A model generated the notes under the pieces. That model worked only from the letters and a program-made list of their open reading frames with translations, searched no databases and was not told the origin of the DNA. Made by a program: the position numbers and the translations under genes. A stretch of DNA of 5,362 nucleotides. Source: Chloroflexota bacterium. Lineage in GTDB: Bacteria > Chloroflexota > Dehalococcoidia > SM23-28-2. Numbering within the stretch: the stretch's first letter is position 1; each line of letters opens with the position of its first letter. Of the stretch, positions 1 through 4,967 are shown one piece after another. The DNA lies in NCBI GenBank assembly GCA_030691665.1, contig JAUYDU010000239.1:1-5362 (forward strand), read 5' to 3'.

Positions 1-239
1 GGCGTCGCGTGGACATGGTGAAGTGGGCCGAGTCATACGGCGCCTACGCTGAACGCGTCGAGGAGCCGGGCGATATCAAGGCCGCCTTCCGCCGCGCCGT
101 GGACGCCAACCGACCCGCCTTGGTGGAGATTGTGGTGGAGCGGGAGGCCGATGCGTCCATGGGCCCAAGCCTGGATCAGATAAAGGAGTGTGAGCCGTTG
201 CCTTTGGAGTACCCGGTGGGCATGACACGCGGCGACTAA
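1..239 (+). CDS. Thiamine-diphosphate-dependent enzyme, acetolactate synthase-like family, C-terminal end (partial)
   Basis: The reading frame is open from the left edge (first whole codon at base 3) to a TAA at 237-239, giving 78 visible residues; the true start lies outside the window. The stretch DMVKWAESYGAYAERVEEP, followed by a helix and then RPALVEIVVERE, matches the end of the C-terminal thiamine-diphosphate-binding domain in the acetolactate synthase / glyoxylate carboligase / benzoylformate decarboxylase superfamily. There a Phe/Met-Val-x-x-Ala-x-x-x-Gly-Ala segment precedes the last beta strand (PALVEIVV). Family members are cytosolic enzymes that cleave or join 2-oxo acids. The catalytic GDG...N motif that binds the cofactor is not in view, so the reaction cannot be named. 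The GTG at base 9 is an internal Val, not a start. No U-tract terminator follows. The superfamily call is fairly sure; the substrate is unknown. Confidence 0.82.
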   Translation, partial: RRVDMVKWAESYGAYAERVEEPGDIKAAFRRAVDANRPALVEIVVEREADASMGPSLDQIKECEPLPLEYPVGMTRGD

Positions 240-273
240 CCAGGACAACCGGGCCAAGATGAGTTGGCAAGCC

Positions 274-302
274 TCGACCCAGCAACTGTTGAGATATCTA
301 AT
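274..302 (+). promoter_or_regulatory. Candidate sigma-70 promoter of the sigma4/HARE regulator gene
   Basis: TCGACC at 274-279 (4 of 6 matches to TTGACA) and TCTAAT at 297-302 (5 of 6 to TATAAT) are separated by 17 bp. Transcription would start near base 309 and give a leader of about 38 nt before the TTG at 347. The -35 match is only moderate, so this is a candidate. It would make the regulator a separate unit from the upstream thiamine-diphosphate gene. Confidence 0.38.
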
Positions 303-304
303 AG

Positions 305-326
305 AACGGTAGTGACTTCGACCGTT
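305..326 (+). repeat. Perfect 6-bp inverted repeat at the candidate start site, possible operator
   Basis: AACGGT (305-310) and ACCGTT (321-326) are exact reverse complements with a 10-bp spacer, so the half-sites are 16 bp apart centre to centre. The repeat begins right after the candidate -10 box and covers the predicted transcription start of a gene for a DNA-binding protein. That position suits an autoregulatory operator or a short leader hairpin. A 6-bp repeat can also occur by chance. Confidence 0.35.
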
Positions 327-346
327 GCGAGACGCAGGGAGGCATC

Positions 347-1177
347 TTGCTTGCCGAGCCGTCCCAGGAGAGAGTGACGGCGCTTCTATCGGCTCTTCCC
401 GATAGACAGCGCCGGGTGTTGCTGCTCCGCTATGGCCTCCAGGGTGGAGAGCCCCTCTCCCTGCGCCAAGCTGGCAAGCGCCTCGGCGTCACCGGGGAGA
501 GGGTGCGCCTCATCGAGCGGGACGCCGTCGCCAGGCTGTGGCGTGACAGGGAGATGGTCTGGTGGGCCAGCCAGCCCCTGGTGGACGCCCTGGCCGAGGC
601 TGGGGGCATCGCCCGTTTCGAGGACATCATGGAGGCGCTGCGCAGGAAGGCGCCGCCCCATCACCAATCATCAGAAGGCCTGGTGCGGTTCCTGCGCAGG
701 CTGGACCAGCGGGTGGTCAAAGTGAGGGCGGGCCGTGGCGAGGTGTGGGCGCTGAGAGACCGCCCCGTGGGAGATGTGCCAGCCATCGAAGCGCTCTGCA
801 TCTCCCTGCTGGGGGAGGCCAGAGCAGGCCTCAGCCTGGCCTGTCTCACCAACATGCTTAAGGAGAGGCTCCCCACGCCCAGGCCGGAGAGGGCCTTTGT
901 GGCGGGGGTAGTCCGGGTCTGCCTGGGAGTGGTGGTGACGAAGGACGGCTGGTGCTTCTACGGGTACCCGCGGCACAAGCTGATGCAACTGATGAAGGTG
1001 CTGAGGGAGGCTGGGACTCCGCTGCACGTGCGGGCCATCAAGGAGCGGCTGAACCGGAGGCTGCATGAGCCCTCCACCTCCCGCGCGGTGTACCAGTTCC
1101 TGAGCAGGGAGAGGGAGGTGTTCGTCCGGGTATCGCCAGGGACGTTTGGACTGCGGGAGTGGGGCTCTTCGAGCTAG
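347..1177 (+). CDS. Transcriptional regulator: sigma-70 region 4 HTH fused to winged-helix units including a C-terminal HARE-HTH-like domain
   Basis: This 276-aa cytosolic protein is a probable DNA-binding regulator. Residues about 8-66 read as sigma-70 region 4: ALPDRQRRVLLLRYGL is the classic first helix pair, and SLRQAGKRLGVTGERVRLIE is the helix-turn-helix. Region 2 (promoter melting, core binding) is absent, so it is not a normal sigma factor. Residues about 213-272 (LMKVLREAGTPLHVRAIKERL ... FVRVSPGTFGLREWG) resemble the HARE-HTH domain of the RNA polymerase delta subunit, with the typical end F-x-R-V-x-x-G-T-F-G-L. Residues about 76-138 and 145-207 look like two further winged-helix units. 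Start: TTG at 347, with AGGGAGG at 336-342 and a 4-nt gap; an in-frame TAG at 302 limits extension and there is no upstream ATG. An internal GTG (374) would remove only nine residues. Sigma4-HARE combinations are known from domain surveys of bacteria; the target here is unknown. Adjacent metabolic and transport genes make local control possible. Confidence 0.78.
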   Translation: MLAEPSQERVTALLSALPDRQRRVLLLRYGLQGGEPLSLRQAGKRLGVTGERVRLIERDAVARLWRDREMVWWASQPLVDALAEAGGIARFEDIMEALRRKAPPHHQSSEGLVRFLRRLDQRVVKVRAGRGEVWALRDRPVGDVPAIEALCISLLGEARAGLSLACLTNMLKERLPTPRPERAFVAGVVRVCLGVVVTKDGWCFYGYPRHKLMQLMKVLREAGTPLHVRAIKERLNRRLHEPSTSRAVYQFLSREREVFVRVSPGTFGLREWGSSS

Positions 1178-1187
1178 GCCATCGCCT

Positions 1188-1213
1188 CACACAACAGAAG
1201 TTCAGATTGTGTG
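1188..1213 (+). repeat. Perfect 7-bp inverted repeat after the regulator stop codon
   Basis: CACACAA (1188-1194) and TTGTGTG (1207-1213) are exact reverse complements around a 12-nt loop, starting 11 nt after the TAG of the regulator. A transcript could form a modest hairpin there. It is followed by a run of seven C, not T, so it does not look like an intrinsic terminator. It may be a 3'-end stabilising stem, or chance. Confidence 0.3.
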
Positions 1214-1276
1214 CCCCCCCTTCGGCTGCAGAGGCCATACGGGACAGCGGAACATGCAATGGGAGGGCTGGGTCAG

Positions 1277-1288
1277 TTGTCAAGACAA
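1277..1288. promoter_or_regulatory. Pseudo-palindrome TTGTC-AA-GACAA, candidate operator
   Basis: Two perfect 5-bp arms flank a 2-bp centre, 113 bp upstream of the enolase-superfamily start codon. The GTC..GAC core is like half-sites used by several dimeric repressors such as GntR-type proteins, though the FadR-type consensus has a 3-bp centre, so family assignment is not justified. No matching promoter boxes were identified around it. Confidence 0.25.
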
Positions 1289-1400
1289 AGACCGGGCCAA
1301 GGAAGCAATGAACCATCCCTTCGGTTCGGGGTGTAAACTCTAGCAGGGCGAAACGGCGTCAAGCGAGGTCAGCCAATTCGGCAAAAGTGAGGAGGCCAAG

Positions 1401-2570
1401 ATGCCAACATACCCCATCATAACGGGGATAGATGTGTACGAGTTCTGGTTTGAGGTAAAGGACATGGCACCCAATCCCGATTCTGGGAGCATTGTCTATA
1501 CGCCTGGCCACAACCTCAAGGCTACCCACTTCGCTCTCAAGGTTCACACAGACCAGGGAATCACAGGCGATTACCAAGGGTACCCGCTTCTGGACGCCAT
1601 GGCTATACGCCTCTTTGCCCACCGCCTCATCGGGAAGAACGCCCTCGAACGAGAGCGCATCTACAACGACGTGAAGAGGGCGATGCGAGCCTTCTCGCGG
1701 GTCGGCATGGGAATAGTGGACATCGCACTGTGGGACATCGCTGGTAAGTACTTCAACGCCCCCATCTGGCGGCTCCTGGGTGGTCACCCCAAGCGCCTCC
1801 CTGCCTACGCTTCCACATATCACGGCGACGAGACCAATGGTGGGCTGAACTCGCCCGAAGCCTATGCCGACTTTGCCGAGCAGTGCCTGGAGATGGGGTA
1901 TCCCGCCTACAAAATCCACGGTTGGGAGAATGGGCTCATCCGACGAGAAATAGAGAACATCAAAACGGTGGCTGAACGCGTGGGCGGGAAGATGCAGCTC
2001 ATGCTTGACCCTGCCTGCGCCTATGAGACGTTTGCCGACGCCGTGCTCGTGGGCCACGCCTGTGACGACGCACGCTTCTTCTGGTACGAGGACCCGTTCA
2101 AGGACGGGGGCATATCGCAGTTTGCGCACAGAAGGCTGCGACAGCTCATTAGGACGCCACTCCTTCAGTGCGAGCACCACCGTGGCCTTGAGCCTCACGT
2201 GGACTTCGCTCTGGGTGACGCCACGGACCTCGTGCGGGGAGACCCGGAGTACGATGGCGGAATCACCGGGGTGATGAAGCTCGCTCACGCCTGTGAGGGG
2301 CTGGGGCTGGACCTGGAAATCCACGGACCTGGCCCAGCCAAACGGCACTGCATGGCCTCCATCCGGAACACCAACTACTACGAGATGTCCCTGGTACACC
2401 CCAAGGGAGGCTTCTACGGCCCCCCGGTCTATAGGTCTGACTACCAGGACGGGCTGGACGCGATAAGCAAAGACGGCTGTGTGCCTGTGCCAGAGGGGCC
2501 AGGCCTTGGCGTGGAGTATGACTGGGACTACATAGAGAAGCACGCGGCCGGCTTCGTAACCTATAAGTAG
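1401..2570 (+). CDS. Enolase-superfamily enzyme, mandelate racemase/muconate lactonizing type (probable acid-sugar dehydratase or racemase)
   Basis: This 389-aa protein has the usual length of the mandelate racemase subgroup. These cytosolic Mg2+ enzymes abstract the proton next to a carboxylate and then dehydrate or epimerise the substrate. An N-terminal capping domain (about 1-130, with GMGIVDIALWDIAGK at 102-116) precedes a TIM barrel. Metal ligands fit D203 (LMLDP), E230 (WYEDPF) and E258 (CEHH). D281, five residues before GGITG, and H308 (EIHGPG) form the expected Asp-His catalytic dyad, and E328 fits the barrel-end Glu. At the Lys-x-Lys position it has K171-I-H173, so the second Lys is His. 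D203-E230-E258 with the dyad marks an active enzyme rather than a remnant. GAGGAGG 5 nt before the ATG supports the start. It lies upstream of a solute importer, suggesting catabolism of the imported compound. The substrate cannot be read from sequence; dehydration of an aldonic or related hydroxy acid is the likeliest class. Confidence 0.9.
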   Translation: MPTYPIITGIDVYEFWFEVKDMAPNPDSGSIVYTPGHNLKATHFALKVHTDQGITGDYQGYPLLDAMAIRLFAHRLIGKNALERERIYNDVKRAMRAFSRVGMGIVDIALWDIAGKYFNAPIWRLLGGHPKRLPAYASTYHGDETNGGLNSPEAYADFAEQCLEMGYPAYKIHGWENGLIRREIENIKTVAERVGGKMQLMLDPACAYETFADAVLVGHACDDARFFWYEDPFKDGGISQFAHRRLRQLIRTPLLQCEHHRGLEPHVDFALGDATDLVRGDPEYDGGITGVMKLAHACEGLGLDLEIHGPGPAKRHCMASIRNTNYYEMSLVHPKGGFYGPPVYRSDYQDGLDAISKDGCVPVPEGPGLGVEYDWDYIEKHAAGFVTYK

Positions 2571-2727
2571 GGTGTGCTGGAGGGTTCTCAAGGAACCTGG
2601 CGTCCCCCATCGGCCCCGGCCCCTCTCTCGCCGCGGACCGATGTCGGGCCTTTGACAGATCCCCCTCTCCTGTGTTCCAGTCCACTGCCCTGAGTAGGGG
2701 GGCATAGGGAAGCAGCGCCGCTGCATC

Positions 2728-2756
2728 TTGACGCAACGAGTATTGCTTGTTATCAT
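2728..2756 (+). promoter_or_regulatory. Sigma-70-type promoter for the ABC transporter operon
   Basis: TTGACG (2728-2733, 5 of 6) and TATCAT (2751-2756, 5 of 6) are separated by exactly 17 bp, the best promoter match in the window. Transcription would start near 2763, leaving a leader of about 104 nt before the ATG at 2867. It would let the transporter genes be expressed separately from the enzyme gene upstream. Confidence 0.6.
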
Positions 2757-2769
2757 GGCGGCGACCAGT

Positions 2770-2782
2770 CTGCCGCTGGCAG
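2770..2782 (+). repeat. Small leader hairpin CTGCC-GCT-GGCAG
   Basis: A perfect 5-bp stem with a 3-nt loop lies about 7 nt after the predicted transcription start. A stem at the extreme 5' end of a transcript can protect it from decay. The function is inferred and the stem is short. Confidence 0.3.
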
Positions 2783-2823
2783 TCGTAGGTCACTCGCACC
2801 TGGGGCGACCGACGGGTTGGTGT

Positions 2824-2851
2824 CTCTTCGCACCGGCACTTCACCGAAGAG
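2824..2851 (+). repeat. Perfect 7-bp inverted repeat immediately upstream of the Shine-Dalgarno
   Basis: CTCTTCG (2824-2830) and CGAAGAG (2845-2851) are exact reverse complements around a 14-nt loop. The right arm ends one base before the GGAGGAGG ribosome-binding site (2853-2860). Such a stem could affect ribosome access to, or decay of, the binding-protein mRNA, or be a protein-binding site in DNA. Confidence 0.4.
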
Positions 2852-2866
2852 CGGAGGAGGCGCACC

Positions 2867-4894
2867 ATGAAACGGCCGAGTGTCAAGGTCTCTGGTATCC
2901 TCGTAGTAACCATCCTCGCGGCACTGATTCTGGCGGCGGCCTGCGGTCCCGCGGCCACGCCAACGCCAACGCCTACGCCCACGCCAACGCCAGTGCCCAC
3001 GGCCACACCCACGCCCACCGTCGTGGTACCGGTGGCGACTCCCACACCAACGCCTGTCCCGCCCACGCCTACACCCACCCCCACGCTCAAGCCGGGCGAG
3101 ACGCCTAGGCCGACGCCGACGCCAACCCCAGTCCCCACAGCTACTCCAACGCCGGTCCCTGTCGCCACGCCCACTCCTACCCCCACGGCCAAGCCGACGC
3201 CTACTCCGACCATGCCTCCGCCGCTGCCCAAGCAAACGGCCAAGCTCATCATGGTCACTCCGGTGGTAACTGCTATGTTCGGTTGGCCGCCCGTGGCACC
3301 CTTTAGTAACTGGGAAGGTTCCAACACGGTGGGCATCACCGAGCCGCTGTTCAACTACGAGAACGACAACACCCTCAACCCCTGGCTAGCCGATTCGTGG
3401 GTGGTGTCCAAGGACTTCACCAAGTACCAGATGACCCTCAAGAAAGGTATCAAGTTTAACTCGCCAGTAGGGACCAGCCAGGATTTTGGCGAGTTCACCG
3501 CGGACGACGTGGCCTTCTACATCAACCAGTGCAACTCAACCACAAATCCCAAGACCACCTGTGGCGACGCAGGCAACCTGGCTGCCCTCTTCGGCGAGGT
3601 CAAGGTTATTGACAAGTACACGGTGGAGATAGCCGCCGTGGGCACGGCCAACCCGCTGGCGCCCGCGCGCGTGGTCAGCACCAAGATATCCATGCGCAGC
3701 AAGAAGGCCTTCGACACCATGGGGCTGGAGTGGATGAAGGAACACGCCGTAGGGACCGGGCCCTTCGTCCAGAAGGAATGGGTCCCCAACGTCCGTGGCG
3801 TGGTGGAGGCGGTGCCTACCCACTGGGCTTCTACCGCCAGAATCAAGCAGTTCACCCTGGTGGAAGTGCCCGAGCTGGCTACCCAGCAGGCGATGCTCCG
3901 GACTGGACAGGCCCACATCGCCTACATGGACTTCAAGGCCGTCTACGGCATGGTCCAAGAGGGCTTCAAGTTCTTACCAGGGGCTGGCGGCTACGTCACG
4001 GAGAACATCTCCGCCATATTCGCCGGTAACCTCTGGGAGGAGAAGAGCGCCCGGGACGGCAGTCCGCTGGAGCCCTGGAAGTCCCCGGCCTACGCCAAGG
4101 ACTACCCTTGGATAGGCAACCCCTGGGGCGCCAAGGTCCCCTATACCGATACCGACAACCCGTCAGGGGTAGACGACATGGAGCAGGCCAGGCTGGTGCG
4201 CTGGGCGCTCTCCATGGCCATTGACAGGGAGGCCATCGTGAGGGACATCCTCCACGGCATGGGCGGGCCTATCTATTTCGAGTACATCTCGCCCACCGCG
4301 CCAGGCTGGGACAACAAATGGAAGGTGCCCTACGATACCACCAAGGCCAAGGAGTACTTGGCCAAAGCTGGCTACCCCAACGGTTTCGACATCACCATCA
4401 ACGTCTATCCGGCCGAGGTCGGGCCGGTGGCCCTGGAGATAGGCGACGCGGTGACCAGCATGTGGCAAAAGATAGGCGTCAGGGTCACCCAGGAGCGGGT
4501 TGACTACGGCGCCATCGTCAGCCCCAAGCTGAGGCTGCGTACGGCGTTCCAGCCGGTCCTGAAGAACTGCGACGTGTTCGGCAACTGGTATCCGCTGGAC
4601 TGGCCCTTCCCGCCCACGGAGACCAGTTTGAGCCGGCCCGGATGGGGCTGCGGCTTCGAGTCCCCGATCCTGGCCGACCTGCACCTGAAGATATCGGCCG
4701 AGCAGGACACGGCGAAGCGCATCGCCTTGCACAAGCAGGCCATTGACCACGTGTGGGAGCAGATGTTCGAGGCGGGCATCATCGAGCGCCCCAACGGCGT
4801 AGTGGTGGACCCCAAGTGGGTGGCCGCCTGGGACTCCTACAAGAGACCCGGCTCCGCGTGGAACTATCCACAGTTCATCGTCCCCGCTCAGTAG
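2867..4894 (+). CDS. ABC transporter substrate-binding lipoprotein, family 5 (peptide/nickel/opine type), with long Thr-Pro linker
   Basis: This 675-aa protein is the extracytoplasmic solute receptor of a Dpp/Opp-type importer. Residues 1-26 form a lipoprotein signal: KRPSVK, a hydrophobic stretch (ILVVTILAALILAAA) and the lipid-carrying C26. The -3 residue is Ala, a loose lipobox. Residues 31-115 are a Thr-Pro linker, probably holding the receptor off the membrane. From about 122 on is the family 5 fold, with LADSW (174-178), a TADDVAF motif (211-217), VRWALSMAIDREA (444-456) and a KAKEYLAKAGYPNGFDI motif. The mature domain has four Cys (222, 232, 568, 595), enough for two disulfides. Length beyond a typical 500-550 aa comes mostly from the linker. 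GGAGGAGG 6 nt before the ATG supports the start. A DppB-like permease gene follows after a palindrome. The family is sure; the solute is unknown, and peptides are not required because this family also binds sugars, opines and nickel. Confidence 0.95.
   Translation: MKRPSVKVSGILVVTILAALILAAACGPAATPTPTPTPTPTPVPTATPTPTVVVPVATPTPTPVPPTPTPTPTLKPGETPRPTPTPTPVPTATPTPVPVATPTPTPTAKPTPTPTMPPPLPKQTAKLIMVTPVVTAMFGWPPVAPFSNWEGSNTVGITEPLFNYENDNTLNPWLADSWVVSKDFTKYQMTLKKGIKFNSPVGTSQDFGEFTADDVAFYINQCNSTTNPKTTCGDAGNLAALFGEVKVIDKYTVEIAAVGTANPLAPARVVSTKISMRSKKAFDTMGLEWMKEHAVGTGPFVQKEWVPNVRGVVEAVPTHWASTARIKQFTLVEVPELATQQAMLRTGQAHIAYMDFKAVYGMVQEGFKFLPGAGGYVTENISAIFAGNLWEEKSARDGSPLEPWKSPAYAKDYPWIGNPWGAKVPYTDTDNPSGVDDMEQARLVRWALSMAIDREAIVRDILHGMGGPIYFEYISPTAPGWDNKWKVPYDTTKAKEYLAKAGYPNGFDITINVYPAEVGPVALEIGDAVTSMWQKIGVRVTQERVDYGAIVSPKLRLRTAFQPVLKNCDVFGNWYPLDWPFPPTETSLSRPGWGCGFESPILADLHLKISAEQDTAKRIALHKQAIDHVWEQMFEAGIIERPNGVVVDPKWVAAWDSYKRPGSAWNYPQFIVPAQ
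2957..3211 (+). repeat. Low-complexity tandem repeat encoding the Thr-Pro linker
   Basis: The stretch is built from 6-bp units ACG-CCN (Thr-Pro), interrupted by Val-Pro, Ala, Lys-Pro and a central Val-rich patch. Codon third bases vary (CCA, CCT, CCC, CCG), so it is a diverged rather than a fresh repeat. It encodes roughly 85 residues of extended linker after the lipidated Cys. Its antisense reads as Gly-Val repeats and opens long false ORFs on the minus strand. Confidence 0.9.
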
Positions 4895-4908
4895 CCAGGC
4901 GTGAGTTG

Positions 4909-4948
4909 AGCGGCAGGGAGGCCCGGGCGCCCGGGCCTCCCTGCCGCT
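4909..4948. terminator. Perfect 40-bp palindrome, intercistronic stem-loop between binding protein and permease
   Basis: Each base from 4909 to 4948 pairs with its partner about the centre between 4928 and 4929. RNA could fold into an 18-bp perfect stem (left arm AGCGGCAGGGAGGCCCGG, 4909-4926) with a GCGC loop. It starts 14 nt after the binding-protein stop and ends 9 nt before the permease Shine-Dalgarno. No T-tract follows, so it is not a standard intrinsic terminator. Stems here in other importer operons (for example between malE and malF) protect the upstream message so that receptor outnumbers permease. That role, or partial termination, is the likely one. The structure is certain; the mechanism is inferred. 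Confidence 0.75.
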
Positions 4949-4967
4949 AGCACAGCTAGGAGGGGCG

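Larger units (their letters stand above)
1178..1400 (+). other. Intergenic region between regulator and enolase-superfamily gene
   Basis: This 223-bp stretch holds no credible gene; the one short forward ORF (1146-1343) overlaps the regulator's 3' end, has no Shine-Dalgarno and has no recognisable sequence. It contains a 7-bp inverted repeat just after the regulator stop and a 12-bp pseudo-palindrome at 1277-1288. It also has a weak 6-bp stem with one G-T pair (1314-1319 with 1328-1333). A strong GAGGAGG Shine-Dalgarno (1389-1395) lies 5 nt before the next ATG. No convincing -35/-10 pair was found, though the spacing suggests a promoter should be here. A TAAACT at 1334-1339 is the nearest -10-like hexamer and lacks a partner. 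Confidence 0.6.
2571..2866 (+). other. Intergenic and leader region upstream of the binding-protein gene
   Basis: These 296 bp hold no gene but plausible control elements. GGTTC/GAACC (2583-2587, 2593-2597) forms a small hairpin 12 nt after the enzyme's stop. A GC-rich segment has CATCGG (2608-2613) pairing with CCGATG (2638-2643), or GGCCC with GGGCC ending in TTT at 2651-2653. Either could weaken read-through, but none has a proper T-tract. A good promoter follows at 2728-2756. The leader of about 100 nt carries CTGCC-GCT-GGCAG (2770-2782) and a 7-bp inverted repeat against the Shine-Dalgarno. Confidence 0.55.

Noticed and set aside
1334..1339. TAAACT as the -10 box of the enolase-superfamily gene
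   Set aside because: Only 4 of 6 matches and no -35-like hexamer at 16-19 bp upstream.
2652..2680. TTGACA at 2652-2657 as the transporter promoter -35
   Set aside because: The hexamer is perfect, but 17 bp on lies TTCCAG, a poor -10; the pair at 2728/2751 is much better.
1359..2756. 465-codon open frame on the minus strand opposite the enolase-superfamily gene
   Set aside because: It is the antisense shadow of a gene with complete catalytic motifs, has no recognisable domain, and its length follows from the high GC content.
2728..3108. 126-codon plus-strand frame over the leader and the start of the binding-protein gene
   Set aside because: It begins at the promoter -35 box, has no ribosome-binding site, and becomes a His/Ala-rich frame-shifted reading of the linker repeat.
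2957..3211. Tandem 6-bp repeat as a CRISPR-like or non-coding array
   Set aside because: The units stay in one reading frame, encode Thr-Pro in a lipoprotein linker, and there are no spacers.
2263..3354. 363-codon minus-strand frame with Gly-Val repeats
   Set aside because: The Gly-Val repeat is the reverse complement of the Thr-Pro linker repeat; the rest is antisense to two well-supported genes and the promoter region.
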